Source: Candidatus Altimarinota bacterium (GTDB taxonomy: Bacteria; Cyanobacteriota; Cyanobacteriia; Cyanobacteriales; Microcystaceae). From it: a DNA stretch of 46,766 bases. The notes below the pieces were generated by a model that made no database searches, was not told the DNA's origin, and saw nothing but the letters and a program-made list of their open reading frames with translations. The position numbers and the translations under genes were made by a program. How positions within the stretch are numbered: the first letter of the stretch is position 1; the number at the start of each line of letters is the position of its first letter. The stretch spans positions 1 to 46,766 of the forward strand of contig JAAUUT010000029.1 in NCBI GenBank assembly GCA_012031035.1, given 5' to 3'. Of this stretch, positions 28,473-37,376 are shown in pieces.

Positions 28473-28640
28473 ATGATTAAGGAAATTTTAATGAAAAGTT
28501 TGATTGTTGCTGGAATTACTGTTTGGACTATTCCTTTTTTGAGTGCTGTTTCAGTTGGCTTCATAATTCTTGCCTTAGTTTGGGTAAAAGAGAAAATCAC
28601 TTTGATATTATTTCCTACTTCTCTTAACGAAATTTCTTAA
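28473..28640 (+). CDS. Small single-membrane-segment protein, 55 aa
   Basis: ATG at 28473 is preceded by TAGGAGA (7 nt spacing). The product starts MIKEILMKSLIVAGITVW, carries one hydrophobic stretch (about residues 9-38) and a short basic/hydrophobic end. A strong terminator follows at 28715-28754. The ribosome binding site and terminator support a real small gene. Family unknown. It precedes the far-red block and could belong to it or not. Confidence 0.6.
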   Translation: MIKEILMKSLIVAGITVWTIPFLSAVSVGFIILALVWVKEKITLILFPTSLNEIS

Positions 28641-28714
28641 TGAAAATTTTGATAGAATTAAAATTCTCATAAAACATAAAAAAGTTAACATAACTAAAAT
28701 TAATTCTTAAATCA

Positions 28715-28754
28715 AAATTCTGAAAAACTTCATCGGTTTTTCAGAATTTTTTCT
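28715..28754 (+). terminator. Strong hairpin terminator before the receiver gene
   Basis: AAATTCTGAAAAAC pairs with GTTTTTCAGAATTT (12-13 pairs) around TTCATCG and is followed by a T-run. It would end the transcript of the 55-aa gene. Confidence 0.8.
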
Positions 28755-28836
28755 AACCTACAAAGTAAGACTGGCAAGATTAGAACGGCAAGTCGATCGC
28801 TTAGCAAAGCCATTATTTCAATGGCTTAAAATTCAC

Positions 28837-29229
28837 ATGGCTATATTGCAATCCCGACGTATTCTGCTTGTTAGCGACGAACAAACGGTACGAGAAATTA
28901 CTCAGATTTGTCTGGAAACAGTTGTTAAATGTGAGGTACTGACCGTAAGTTCGAGTAACGAGAGAATAGTCAATGCTGAAGCTCAACAGGTTAATGCGAT
29001 TCTTTTAGATATTGATGAAAAAACTAGCCATACAGATTGGTTGGCACTAGTACAAAGCCTACAAAATAACCCAGCCACTCAGGATATTCCTATTATTTTA
29101 TTAATTACTAATATACAGTCTCACAATTTACTTCAACTTGGCAGTAAAGGCATCAAAGCCGCGATCGCCAAATCTTTCGATCTCCTGGCTTTAGCCGATC
29201 GAATTGTAGCTGCACTGGACTGGAATTGA
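28837..29229 (+). CDS. CheY-like single-domain response regulator
   Basis: A 130-residue receiver domain with no output domain. The acidic pocket (D14, E15), phosphoacceptor D58 in AILLDID, the T in LLITN (about 92) and K112 in AAIAKSFD are all present, so phosphorylation should be possible. The final segment ALADRIVAALDW is typical of a widespread cyanobacterial CheY-like family. It lies just upstream of the FaRLiP genes. FaRLiP is normally controlled by RfpA, RfpB and the CheY-like RfpC; this gene might be RfpC-like, but closely similar receivers are common, so the assignment stays open. Confidence 0.85.
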   Translation: MAILQSRRILLVSDEQTVREITQICLETVVKCEVLTVSSSNERIVNAEAQQVNAILLDIDEKTSHTDWLALVQSLQNNPATQDIPIILLITNIQSHNLLQLGSKGIKAAIAKSFDLLALADRIVAALDWN

Positions 29230-29337
29230 AATTTAATGGAATTGGTCGCTGTTCACTGGATAGCGATCGCTATTCTCTAATCACCATTAACGATACATCT
29301 TTCTATTGAAAGACTTTAATGTAACTTTTTGTTAAAA

Positions 29338-29372
29338 GTCTGAGGTCTTTCATCGGTTCTTCAGATTTTTTA
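29338..29372 (+). terminator. Imperfect terminator hairpin after the receiver gene
   Basis: AGTCTGAGGTC and GGTTCTTCAGATT can pair imperfectly around TTTCATC and are followed by TTTTTT. The loop word TTCATCGGTT is shared with the terminator at 28715-28754. Confidence 0.6.
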
Positions 29373-29481
29373 CGTAATCTACAACCAAGTTAGTTGCTGG
29401 AATTTGACGAGCTTAGCTCTCTTGCACGGCAGTCTCAAGCTAACTATCTTCCCTTTTCAAAAATAGCTCTTAAAATATAAT

Positions 29482-29517
29482 CCCCTCGTCTCTGGCCTCG
29501 GAAACCGCGACGAGGGG
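29482..29517 (+). ncRNA. Leader hairpin 1 with conserved 16-nt loop
   Basis: CCCCTCGTC (29482-29490) pairs perfectly with GACGAGGGG (29509-29517). The loop starts with TCTGGCCTCGGAAACC. The same 16 loop bases occur in hairpin 2 (31068-31103) on a stem of different sequence, so the stem is supported by covariation. It lies 36 nt before the ATG of the 86-aa gene, and the spacer also shares AGTAAGGA and GCTAAT with the chlF leader. This is probably a cis-acting leader structure or a small RNA; the loop should be compared with the Yfr2/Cyano-1 family. Confidence 0.75.
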
Positions 29518-29553
29518 AGATTCCATACCCTGTTAGTAAGGAATAGCTAATTT

Positions 29554-29814
29554 ATGATACAGCATAAGCCGATTAGAAAGCCATCTACCCATGGTAGTTA
29601 CTTGCCAAAAGGTTTAACCAAATCGCTATTGCTGAGGGTAGATGTTTATTCTGCTCCAAAAAATTATTTTCTAGCTCGGCGCGATCGCCCAGAAGGCAGT
29701 GTTAAAGGCTATCGCAGTGCCAAAGTCGAATGGGCTTTGCCCACGCTCCGCGATCGCAAAATCGAAGCTAGAACAAAGAATTTACGGATAGGTTCTAACG
29801 CTACCCAGAATTAG
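29554..29814 (+). CDS. Basic protein of unknown function at the head of the FaRLiP block, 86 aa
   Basis: The product is small, basic and without membrane segments (KGLTKSLLLRVDVYSAPKNYFLARRDRPEGSVKGYRSAKVEWALP in the middle). Translation is supported by AAGGAA about 11 nt upstream of ATG 29554 and by the same kind of hairpin leader as chlF. It lies 84 nt before far-red psbA. I do not recognise the family; a weak resemblance to small phycobilisome linkers (CpcD-like) is only impressionistic. Its shared leader with chlF suggests common regulation. Confidence 0.6.
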   Translation: MIQHKPIRKPSTHGSYLPKGLTKSLLLRVDVYSAPKNYFLARRDRPEGSVKGYRSAKVEWALPTLRDRKIEARTKNLRIGSNATQN

Positions 29815-29824
29815 CAATTTCCTA

Positions 29825-29844
29825 AGTTGAGAACCGTCTCAACT
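29825..29844 (+). promoter_or_regulatory. 8-bp hairpin in the psbA leader
   Basis: AGTTGAGA-ACCG-TCTCAACT is a perfect 8-bp stem with a tetraloop between the 86-aa gene and far-red psbA, 55 nt before the psbA start. There is no T-run, so it may be a stabilising or regulatory leader structure rather than a terminator. Confidence 0.5.
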
Positions 29845-29898
29845 AACTTGAGCTTATCGAGCAAACATTGCTATTGAGAAAAACACGGGTCAACAACT

Positions 29899-30993
29899 AT
29901 GACAACAACTCTCCAAAAAAGCCAATTTCCTGATGTGTGGGATCGGTTTTGTCAATGGATAACTAGTACCGAAAATCGCCTCTACATCGGCTGGTTTGGC
30001 GTATTAATGATTCCATTGCTAAGTGTCTCTGCCACAGTATTTGTTATTGCCATCATTGCCGCTCCTCCCGTAGATATAGACGGACTCCGCGAGCCAGTCT
30101 CCGGTTCTTTGTTCTACGGCAACAATCTGATCACTGCGGCTGTTGTTCCCTCGTCTAATGCTATAGGCTTGCACTTTTATCCAATTTGGGAAGCTGCTTC
30201 CGTAGACGAATGGCTCTACAACGGCGGGGAGTATCAAATGATTGGCTTGCACTACATCCCAGCCCTTTGTTGCTACTTGGGACGAGAATGGGAACTGAGC
30301 TACCGTTTGGGGATGCGTCCTTGGATCTGCGTAGCTTTTAGTGCGCCTGTTGCGGCTACGACATCTGTCTTCTTAATCTATCCTCTCGGACAAGGCAGCT
30401 TTTCGGATGGTTTACCGATGAGCATTACTGGAACCTTCAATTTCATGTTCGTCTTCCAAGCCGAACATAACATCCTCATGCACCCATTCCATATGTTAGG
30501 GGTTGCTGGGGTATTTGGAGGCTCATTTTTCTGCGCTATGCACGGTTCGCTAGTAACGTCGAGTTTAATTCGAGAGACTACCGAAAACGAATCGCAGAAC
30601 TACGGCTACAAATTCGGACAAGAAGCAGAAACTTATAACATTGTTGCCGCTCACGGTTATTTTGGTCGCTTGATCTTCCAATATGCAAGCTTTAACAACA
30701 GCCGCAACCTCCATTTCTTCTTGGCTGCTTGGCCAGTCATTTGTATCTGGTTTACGGCACTAGGAATCTGCGTTATGGCGTTTAACCTTAACGGGTTTAA
30801 CTTCAACGACTCCATCCACGACTCGCAAGGTCGAGTCCTACCTAGTTGGGCAGATGTCATCAACCAAGCAAACCTGGGTTTTGAAGTAATGCACGAGCGC
30901 AATGCTCATAACTTCCCACTAGATTTGGCTAGTGGCGATGCAATCCCAGTTGCTTTAAAAGCACCTGCGATTGCCCAAAAGGCAGCGGCATAG
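29899..30993 (+). CDS. psbA3: Far-red photosystem II D1 protein
   Basis: D1 holds the PSII charge-separating pigments, the redox tyrosine and most ligands of the Mn4CaO5 cluster. This 364-residue copy is a working D1: Y161, D170 (QGSFSDG), E189 (FQAEHN), H332, E333, H337, D342 and A344 ([14 protein letters not shown]) are all present, and a C-terminal extension after A344 would be removed by CtpA. It differs from ordinary D1 in many places: Y119, E130, F147 where Tyr is usual, and T155. Far-red D1 is reported to need Tyr near 120 and Thr155 to tune chlorophyll f/d at the ChlD1 site, and these fit. It is followed directly by chlF. Confidence 0.92.
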   Translation: MTTTLQKSQFPDVWDRFCQWITSTENRLYIGWFGVLMIPLLSVSATVFVIAIIAAPPVDIDGLREPVSGSLFYGNNLITAAVVPSSNAIGLHFYPIWEAASVDEWLYNGGEYQMIGLHYIPALCCYLGREWELSYRLGMRPWICVAFSAPVAATTSVFLIYPLGQGSFSDGLPMSITGTFNFMFVFQAEHNILMHPFHMLGVAGVFGGSFFCAMHGSLVTSSLIRETTENESQNYGYKFGQEAETYNIVAAHGYFGRLIFQYASFNNSRNLHFFLAAWPVICIWFTALGICVMAFNLNGFNFNDSIHDSQGRVLPSWADVINQANLGFEVMHERNAHNFPLDLASGDAIPVALKAPAIAQKAAA

Positions 30994-31067
30994 CCGATCG
31001 CGAGTTAAGTTTTAGCTAAGACGCGAAATACTTGCCTTGCGTCTTCGCTATCTCCAAACAAGTTAAT

Positions 31068-31103
31068 CCCGTTGCTTCTGGCCTCGGAAACCTTAGCAGC
31101 GGG
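31068..31103 (+). ncRNA. Leader hairpin 2 with conserved 16-nt loop, before chlF
   Basis: CCCGTTGCT (31068-31076) pairs with AGCAGCGGG (31095-31103) through nine pairs including one G-U. The loop begins TCTGGCCTCGGAAACC, identical to hairpin 1. Four of the nine stem pairs differ from hairpin 1 by compensatory double changes. The hairpin lies 34 nt before the chlF ATG, followed by AGTAAGGAGCTAAT, which includes the ribosome binding site. Confidence 0.75.
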
Positions 31104-31137
31104 TTTACCTCCTACCTTTTCAGTAAGGAGCTAATAC

Positions 31138-32289
31138 ATGGTACAGCACGAGCCTACTTTTAGACCTTCGATTGAAGTAGATTCTGTTCTTAAGTCTTCA
31201 ACAGAATCCACGACTGCTCTCAATAGACGCGAAACCTTATCAGATAAATGGGAACAGTTTTGTCGATGGGTCACGAGTACTGAAAACCGTATTTATCTGG
31301 GCTGGTTTGGGGTAATGATGATTCCGACGCTTTCAACAGCAGCGATCGCATTTATTATTGCCTTCATTTTTGCGCCTCCTGTCGATTGGGAGGCTACGGG
31401 TTTGCCGATAACGGGCGGTTTGCTCAACGGCAACAATCTAATTACGGCTGGGGTTATTCCTACTTCCTCAGCCATTGGTTTGCACTTTTATCCGATTTGG
31501 GAAGCAGCTTCAATCGATGAGTGGCTGTACAATGGCGGTCCTTACCAACTCATCATCTTACATTTTTTGATCGGCATTATCTGCTATCAAGATCGAGAGT
31601 GGGAATTGAGCTATCGTTTGGGAATGCGTCCTTGGATTTCCCTAGCGTTTACTGCGCCAGTTGCCGCTTGCGTCTCGGTTTTTTTGGTTTATCCAGTCGG
31701 ACAAGGAAGCTTTTCTGAGGGAATGCCTTTGGGAATCTCCGGCACGTTTACCTTTATGATGCACTTCCAAGCCGATCACAATATCATGATGAATCCTTTT
31801 CATCAGATCGGAGTTATTGGGGTGTTGGGCGGTGCTTTTTTGGCAGCCATGCACGGTTCGTTAGTCAGTTCGACGCTCATTCGCAAAACAAGCGATCGCG
31901 AATCGATTAATGCCGGATACAAGCTCGGACAGAAGGAACGCACTTATAATTTTGGCAAAGCACAGCAATATATGCAGAAGTTCTGGCGTTTTAGTTTTCC
32001 CAGTTCTCGCGCTTTGCACTTCTTCCTAGCAGCTTGGCCAGTGGCTGGCATTTGGTCGGCGGCTTTGGGCATCGATATGGCAGCCTTTGGCTTTGACGGG
32101 TTAAACGTCGATCGCTGGATTCCGATTTACCAGTCGCAAGGGCATTTTCTTCCTAGTTGGGTCGATATCATCGATCGCGGTAATTTAGGACTCGAAGCCT
32201 TGCGCAATCGTCCCTATGACAACTTTCCCTTGGATTTAGAGACGAGCGAAGTGCTTCCCGTAACGGTCGATGCCAACAGCGCGATTTAA
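31138..32289 (+). CDS. chlF: Chlorophyll f synthase (super-rogue D1, ChlF)
   Basis: ChlF is a D1 paralogue that makes chlorophyll f from chlorophyll a in a light-dependent reaction. The 383-residue protein has a roughly 24-residue N-terminal extension relative to D1. It carries the QD pair needed for activity ([12 protein letters not shown], about residues 151-152) and lacks the Mn ligands: the D170 position is Glu (GSFSEG) and the C-terminal HExxxH...DLA is replaced by [14 protein letters not shown]. The redox tyrosine position (FLVYP) is kept. An AAGGAG ribosome binding site and a hairpin leader precede the ATG. This gene is the strongest single proof of far-red acclimation in this genome. 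Confidence 0.95.
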   Translation: MVQHEPTFRPSIEVDSVLKSSTESTTALNRRETLSDKWEQFCRWVTSTENRIYLGWFGVMMIPTLSTAAIAFIIAFIFAPPVDWEATGLPITGGLLNGNNLITAGVIPTSSAIGLHFYPIWEAASIDEWLYNGGPYQLIILHFLIGIICYQDREWELSYRLGMRPWISLAFTAPVAACVSVFLVYPVGQGSFSEGMPLGISGTFTFMMHFQADHNIMMNPFHQIGVIGVLGGAFLAAMHGSLVSSTLIRKTSDRESINAGYKLGQKERTYNFGKAQQYMQKFWRFSFPSSRALHFFLAAWPVAGIWSAALGIDMAAFGFDGLNVDRWIPIYQSQGHFLPSWVDIIDRGNLGLEALRNRPYDNFPLDLETSEVLPVTVDANSAI

Positions 32290-32692
32290 TAGCAGTTCTT
32301 TAACTATTAGGAGGTACATGGCTTATAGTCTTAAGGCAGAGGGGCGTAGTTCAATGTACTTCACTCATTGTAAGAATTGCTATAAAATAGCCTCAATTTG
32401 AAATCCATGTAGCTATTAGCTGTCGGCTGTCAGCTATAGGTTAAGAGTCGATCGCTAATAGCTCAAGTAAGCTCGCCCCCAAAACCGAGCGCGGGAGCTT
32501 TTGCCACAAACAATACTTCAGATACTTCAGCGAAAAAACATCGTTAATTTGGTCACTGGTCACTGATAACTGGTAACTGTTATTGGTGGTGTGAAGTCAA
32601 TCGGACGAGATAATCCCGATTGGATAGGGAGTTTATTTTCAAAAAATTGTCTACCTTGGCATTAAAACACTCGGTCTTTAACAAGTAGCAAA
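32290..32692. other. Intergenic region chlF - psbC2, repeats only
   Basis: About 400 bases without a gene. It contains TAGCTATTAGCTGTCGGCTGTCAGC-type and GGTCACTGGTCACTGATAACTGG-type repeats (about 32410-32440 and 32549-32581). I see no clear terminator or RNA element; a promoter for psbC2 is likely but not identifiable by eye. Confidence 0.5.
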
Positions 32693-34126
32693 ATGGAAAC
32701 ACCTTTTAATCCTTCGGCTGTCGGGCTGAAAACGACAGTCCAAGACGTTACCACAAGAGATGCTACCTTCGATCTTTCTCGCGAAGGTCGCGACGAAGCT
32801 TCTACTGGGTATGCTTGGTGGGCGGGCAATGCCCGTTTTATCAACCTATCAGGGCGCTTTTTAGGAGCGCACGTTGCCCATGCTGGAATTATTGCGTTTT
32901 GGGCGGGAGCGATGCTGCTTTTTGAAGTCGCTCACTACGTCCCAGAAAAGCCGATGTACGAACAGGGATGTATTTTGATGCCCCACCTAGCTACCCTGGG
33001 TTTTGGGGTCGGTGCAGGCGGTCGAGTCGTCGATACATTTCCCTTTTTCGCGATCGCAGTCATTCACTTGCTTGGTTCTGCCGTTCTCGGTATTGGCGGA
33101 CTCTATCACTCGCTTCGCGGCCCGCAGAAGCTAGCAGGGTTCTACGATTTTGATTGGTCGGATAAAGATAAAATGACTAGCATTATCGGCTATCATTTGA
33201 TCGCGCTTGGGGTAGCAGCTTTGCTTTTGGTCTGCAAAGCTATGTTTTGGGGTGGCGTGTACGATACTTGGCTGCCTGGTGGCGGCGGCGTGCGTCTCGT
33301 GACCAATCCGACCCTCGATCCGAGAGTTATCTTCGGCTACTTCTTTAAGTCGTTTCTGGGCGGTTCGGGTTGGCTGATTAGCGTCGATAACATGGAAGAT
33401 ATCATCGGCGGTCACATTTGGATGGGTAGTATCCTAATTGCTGGTGGGATTTGGCACATCTTAACCAAACCTTGGAAGTGGGTTGAAAAAACCTTTATCT
33501 GGTCGGGAGAAGCGTATCTTTCCCAAAGCTTGGGCAATGTCGCCGGACAAGCCTTTATTGCTGCCATGTTTATCTGGTTTAACAACACTGCTTATCCAAG
33601 CGAATTCTACGGGCCCACCGTTCCCGAAGCCTCTCAAGCACAAGCATTGGTCTTCATTGCCAGAGATCAAAGACTGGGGGCAAATATCGGAACTTCTCAA
33701 GGATTAACAGGACTTGGTAAGTATTTAATGCGATCGCCAACTGGAGAAATCATCTTTGGTGGCGAAACCATGCGCTTCTGGGATTTCCGCGGCCCGTGGC
33801 TAGAACCACTACGCGGAACTAATGGTCTTGACCTTAGAAAGCTGCAAAAAAATATTGAACCCTGGCAAATTCGCCGCGCCTCTGAATACATGGTTCATGC
33901 GCCTTTGGGTTCGATTAATTCGGTTGCTGGTCTAGCAACTGATAGCAACTCCTTTAACTATGTATCTCCGCGCACCTGGATGACTTCCTCTCACTTGATC
34001 TTGGCTCTCTTTTTCCTAGTCGGTCACTGGTGGCACGCAGGACGGGCGCGGGCTGCTGCTGCTGGTTTTGTCAAAGGAATTAACCGTAAAGACGAACCAG
34101 TGAAGTCTATGGGCGACATAGATTAA
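32693..34126 (+). CDS. psbC2: Far-red photosystem II CP43 protein
   Basis: A chlorophyll-binding inner antenna of PSII with six membrane segments. The 477-residue sequence has the large lumenal loop E ([26 protein letters not shown]), with Glu and Arg that contact the Mn cluster, so it is real CP43 and not IsiA. Compared with ordinary CP43 there are many substitutions in loop regions and an N-terminus about 20 residues longer. Far-red CP43 binds some chlorophyll f. Here psbC precedes psbD and is not overlapped by it, unlike the standard psbD-psbC operon. Confidence 0.94.
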   Translation: METPFNPSAVGLKTTVQDVTTRDATFDLSREGRDEASTGYAWWAGNARFINLSGRFLGAHVAHAGIIAFWAGAMLLFEVAHYVPEKPMYEQGCILMPHLATLGFGVGAGGRVVDTFPFFAIAVIHLLGSAVLGIGGLYHSLRGPQKLAGFYDFDWSDKDKMTSIIGYHLIALGVAALLLVCKAMFWGGVYDTWLPGGGGVRLVTNPTLDPRVIFGYFFKSFLGGSGWLISVDNMEDIIGGHIWMGSILIAGGIWHILTKPWKWVEKTFIWSGEAYLSQSLGNVAGQAFIAAMFIWFNNTAYPSEFYGPTVPEASQAQALVFIARDQRLGANIGTSQGLTGLGKYLMRSPTGEIIFGGETMRFWDFRGPWLEPLRGTNGLDLRKLQKNIEPWQIRRASEYMVHAPLGSINSVAGLATDSNSFNYVSPRTWMTSSHLILALFFLVGHWWHAGRARAAAAGFVKGINRKDEPVKSMGDID

Positions 34127-34172
34127 TCGGTCTAAATTCTAAAATTTCAAACGTTTTTGGAGGATTTGAATC

Positions 34173-35234
34173 GTGACTATTGCGATCGCTCGCAGACAAC
34201 CAAACCTGGGTTGGTTTAGAACCCTAGACGACTGGCTCAAGCGCGAACGCTTTGTTTTCGTCGGCTGGTCGGGATTACTGCTCTTTCCTTGTGCCTATCT
34301 TGCGATCGGAGGTTGGTTTACTGGCACTACCTTCGTTACCGCTTGGTACAGCCACGGATTAGTCAGTTCTTATTTAGAAGGATGCAACGTCCTCACGGCT
34401 GCCGTTTCTACGCCCGCCGATAGCATGGGACATTCCTTATTGTTTCTCTGGGGGCCGGAAGCCAACTGGAATTTCGTCCGTTGGTGTCAGATTGGCGGTT
34501 TATGGACATTTACTGCCTTACATGGAGCATTCGGATTGATGGGCTTCATGCTGCGGCAAATGGAAATTGCTAAATTGATCGGGATACGACCCTATAACGC
34601 GCTCGCGTTTAGCGCTCCCATTGCCGTCTATACCAGCGTTTTCCTAATCTATCCCCTCTTCCAGTCAAGTTGGTTTTTTGCTCCCAGCTTTGGCATCGCG
34701 GGAATTTTCCGGTTCGTCCTCTTCTTCCAAGGTTTCCACAACTTTACCAATAATCCCTTCCACATGATGGGAGTAGGTGGAGTCTTAGGAGGAGCCTTGC
34801 TGTGTGCTATCCACGGCGCAACCGTACAAAACACGATTTTTGAAGACTCCAGAAGTTATAACACTTTTGGCGGCTTCAGTCCTACCCAAGAAGAAGAAAC
34901 CTATTCGATGGTGACAGCCAATCGTTTCTGGTCGCAGATTTTTGGGATTGCCTTTTCTAACAAGCGCTGGTTGCACTTCTTTATGTTATTCGTCCCCGTG
35001 ACGGGTTTATGGATGAGTGCGATTGGGATGGTTGGTTTAGCGTTTAACTTGAGAGCTTACGACTTTGTTTCTCAAGAGCTAAGAGCCGCAGAAGATCCAG
35101 AGTTTGAGACTTTCTACACCAAGAATATTATCTTAAACGAGGGACTGCGCGCTTGGATGGCAACGATGGATCAGCCGCACGAACGCTTCCAGTTCCCCAG
35201 CGAAGTGCTACCTCGCGGTAACGCACAAAAATAA
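34173..35234 (+). CDS. psbD3: Far-red photosystem II D2 protein
   Basis: D2 is the partner of D1 in the PSII reaction centre; it binds QA and the slow tyrosine (FLIYP, about residue 160). The 353-residue sequence has the QA-site signature ([29 protein letters not shown]) and the conserved end ([24 protein letters not shown]). It starts with GTG at 34173, after a good GGAGG. It differs from the ordinary D2 in several places (for example [21 protein letters not shown]), as expected of a far-red paralogue. It stands between psbC2 and the psaJ-like gene. Confidence 0.94.
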   Translation: MTIAIARRQPNLGWFRTLDDWLKRERFVFVGWSGLLLFPCAYLAIGGWFTGTTFVTAWYSHGLVSSYLEGCNVLTAAVSTPADSMGHSLLFLWGPEANWNFVRWCQIGGLWTFTALHGAFGLMGFMLRQMEIAKLIGIRPYNALAFSAPIAVYTSVFLIYPLFQSSWFFAPSFGIAGIFRFVLFFQGFHNFTNNPFHMMGVGGVLGGALLCAIHGATVQNTIFEDSRSYNTFGGFSPTQEEETYSMVTANRFWSQIFGIAFSNKRWLHFFMLFVPVTGLWMSAIGMVGLAFNLRAYDFVSQELRAAEDPEFETFYTKNIILNEGLRAWMATMDQPHERFQFPSEVLPRGNAQK

Positions 35235-35254
35235 TATCGTTTCTCTTTAATCTA

Positions 35255-35329
35255 GCTACAAATTGGGTGTGGGGGAGTGGGGGTGTAGGGGCGCATGCCA
35301 TGCGCCCACCCTGAGAAGAAATTTGTAGC
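35255..35329. repeat. Nested palindromic element between psbD3 and the psaJ-like gene
   Basis: The outer arms GCTACAAATT (35255-35264) and AATTTGTAGC (35320-35329) are perfect inverted repeats. Inside, GGGCGCATG-C-CATGCGCCC (35289-35307) is a second, GC-rich palindrome. This resembles the small mobile or REP-like repeats scattered in cyanobacterial genomes. It may also end the psbD3 transcript. Confidence 0.65.
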
Positions 35330-35382
35330 AACAATCTAAGTAATCGATATTAAGATTCTCGTTCGCTTAACTTGGATTAGAG

Positions 35383-35544
35383 ATGAAGAAGTTTCTTAAC
35401 TACGTCTTAGCCGCTCCAGTCGTTTCTAGCATCTTTTTTGCAGGTTTTTCTGCTCTGGTAAATGTGCTAGATCGCTGTTTCCCAGGTTCGCTGGACGGCA
35501 CTTATCTTCGGCTCTTTTTTCCACCAACCGATCTGAATGTTTAA
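35383..35544 (+). CDS. psaJ2: PsaJ-like photosystem I small subunit, far-red paralogue
   Basis: ATG 35383-35385 begins a 53-residue product (MKKFLNYVLAAPVVSSIFFAGF...). PsaJ has the same plan: a short N-terminus with FLxYLxxAPV, one membrane helix, and an acidic/aromatic NRFFPD that here reads LDRCFPGSLDG. FaRLiP gene sets are known to contain psaJ2 besides psaA2 and psaB2. It lies between psbD3 and psbB2, 39 nt before the psbB2 start. The match is short and the alignment is by eye, so the identification is tentative. If right, it is the only far-red PSI gene in the window. Confidence 0.65.
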   Translation: MKKFLNYVLAAPVVSSIFFAGFSALVNVLDRCFPGSLDGTYLRLFFPPTDLNV

Positions 35545-35583
35545 TGTAACTTTAAATCTTCTTTTAAACAAGGAGAATCTTTC

Positions 35584-37116
35584 ATGGGACTACCTTGGTA
35601 TCGCGTCCATACAGTGGTCTTAAACGACCCAGGACGACTTATTTCCGTTCATTTAATGCACAATGCTCTTTGTGCGGGTTTTGCTGGTTCGATGCTCTTA
35701 TTTGAGCTAGCTTTATACGATCCCAGCGATCCCGTCCTCAACCCGATGTGGCGGCAAGGATGTTTCTTGATGCCTTTCGTGGCAAGGCTGGGAGTAACCA
35801 ACTCCTGGCAAGGCTGGAGCATTACGGGTCAAACCTTTGACGATCCTGGCTTTTGGACGTTTGAAACCGTCGCGATCGCGCATATCGTCTTTTCTGGTCT
35901 GGAATTCCTAGCTGCTGTCTGGCACTGGGTAAACTGGGATCTCGTCACCTTCTTCGACGAAAAAACCGGCGAACCAACTTTGGATCTCCCCAGAATCTTT
36001 GGTATTCATTTATTTTTAGCTGGTTTACTTTGCTTCGGGTTTGGAGCGTTTCATTTAACTGGCATTTTTGGTCCGGGTATGTGGGTTTCCGATGCTTATG
36101 GTCTGACGGGACATATGCAAAATGTTGCTCCCGTCTGGGGGCCGGGGGGTTTTAATCCCTATAATCCAGGCGGCGTGGTGGCTCACCACATTGCGGCGGG
36201 GATTGTCGGTATTATCGGCGGACTATTCCATATCGTCGTTCGACCGTCGGAAGGACTCTATCGTCTTTTGCGGATGGGGAATATTGAAGGCGTACTGGCA
36301 AGTTCTCTAGCAGTTTTTTTCTTTGCAGCTTTTGTTGCTACTGCCACTATGTGGTATGGTACTGCTACTACCCCAGTTGAATTGTGGGGGCCGACTCGCT
36401 ATCAATGGGATAAAGGTTACTTCCATGAAGAAATCGATCGCCGAGTTGAAGCTAGCTTAGCCGAAGGAAAAACACTCTCTCAAGCTTGGTCGGCGATTCC
36501 TGCCAAACTAGCTTTCTATGACTACGTTGGTAACAGTCCTGCTAAGGGCGGTCTATTCCGAGTCGGTCGCATGGTCGATGGAGATGGACTAGCTACAGGA
36601 TGGCTCGGTCATCCCGTCTTCAAGGATAGTGAAGGTCGAGAACTAACAGTAAGGCGGATGCCTAACTTCTTTGAAACCTTCCCCGTGGTGATGACCGATA
36701 AAGATGGGGTCGTCCGGGCAGATATTCCCTTCCGTCGGACAGAGGCTAAGTATAGCGTCGAACAAACGGGAGTGACAGCGAGTTTTTATGGCGGTGTTCT
36801 CGACGGTCAAACCGTTAGCGACCCCGCAGAAGTGAAAAAATACGCTCGTCAAGCTCAACTCGGCGAACCCTTTGATTTCGATCGCGAGGTCTACAACTCC
36901 GATGGAGTATTCCGAACCAGTAACCGAGGCTTTTTTGCCTTCTTCCACTGTTGTTTTGCACTGGTATGGTTTTTCGGGCACGTCTGGCACGGTTCTCGAA
37001 CCCTCTTCCGCGATGTCTTTGCTGGCATCAATCCAGAGCTTAATGAAGAACAGGTAGAGTTTGGGGTTTGGCAAAAAGTGGGAGATGTCACTTCGCGCAA
37101 ACCACAAGTTATCTAG
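35584..37116 (+). CDS. psbB2: Far-red photosystem II CP47 protein
   Basis: The inner antenna CP47 of PSII, 510 residues, with six membrane segments and the large lumenal loop E (about residues 260-450). The N-terminus [37 protein letters not shown] is standard. The segments [13 protein letters not shown] and [38 protein letters not shown] are conserved. Several loop sequences differ from normal CP47, as in other far-red paralogues. It has a strong ribosome binding site (AAGGAGA) and is followed after 12 nt by psbH2. Confidence 0.95.
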   Translation: MGLPWYRVHTVVLNDPGRLISVHLMHNALCAGFAGSMLLFELALYDPSDPVLNPMWRQGCFLMPFVARLGVTNSWQGWSITGQTFDDPGFWTFETVAIAHIVFSGLEFLAAVWHWVNWDLVTFFDEKTGEPTLDLPRIFGIHLFLAGLLCFGFGAFHLTGIFGPGMWVSDAYGLTGHMQNVAPVWGPGGFNPYNPGGVVAHHIAAGIVGIIGGLFHIVVRPSEGLYRLLRMGNIEGVLASSLAVFFFAAFVATATMWYGTATTPVELWGPTRYQWDKGYFHEEIDRRVEASLAEGKTLSQAWSAIPAKLAFYDYVGNSPAKGGLFRVGRMVDGDGLATGWLGHPVFKDSEGRELTVRRMPNFFETFPVVMTDKDGVVRADIPFRRTEAKYSVEQTGVTASFYGGVLDGQTVSDPAEVKKYARQAQLGEPFDFDREVYNSDGVFRTSNRGFFAFFHCCFALVWFFGHVWHGSRTLFRDVFAGINPELNEEQVEFGVWQKVGDVTSRKPQVI

Positions 37117-37128
37117 GAGCTACAAACT

Positions 37129-37353
37129 ATGCAAGTACGAACGTTTGCATCGAAAAAGGTTGCTCCCGTGCAATACTTTTTCAAACGCTTTAATTCGGAA
37201 GCTGGCAAGGTTATCCCTGGTTGGGGAACGACACCTTTGATGTTTGGCTTAATGGTTTTGTTCTTCTTCTTTTTGTTAATGCTTCTACAAATAGTCAATT
37301 CTTCTATTCAACTAGAAGGGGTTGACGTGAATTGGACGAGTCTGGGTTATTAA
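37129..37353 (+). CDS. psbH2: Far-red photosystem II PsbH protein
   Basis: A single-membrane-segment PSII subunit of 74 residues, next to CP47 in the complex. The sequence is typical of Psb[60 protein letters not shown]. The segment ahead of the helix, which carries the family's conserved GWGTTPLM, is unchanged. It starts 12 nt after psbB2 behind an AGGAG and shares its stop codon with the frame of the next small gene. Confidence 0.93.
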   Translation: MQVRTFASKKVAPVQYFFKRFNSEAGKVIPGWGTTPLMFGLMVLFFFFLLMLLQIVNSSIQLEGVDVNWTSLGY

Positions 37354-37376
37354 TGGCGATCGCGAAAGGAGGTTCT

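Noticed and set aside
29899..30993. Suspected loss of the redox-active tyrosine because AYSAP reads AFSAP
   Set aside because: Counting residues shows that this change is at position 147; tyrosine 161 in [14 protein letters not shown] is intact.
31138..32289. Possibility that this D1 paralogue is a working water-oxidising D1
   Set aside because: Mn ligands at the 170, 332, 333 and 337 positions are lost and the QD pair of ChlF is present.
32693..34126. Possibility that the CP43-like gene is IsiA
   Set aside because: The full lumenal loop E with [14 protein letters not shown] is present; IsiA lacks it.
36643..37107. Minus-strand frame of 154 codons opposite psbB2
   Set aside because: It is wholly inside a confidently identified CP47 gene and has no recognisable domain.
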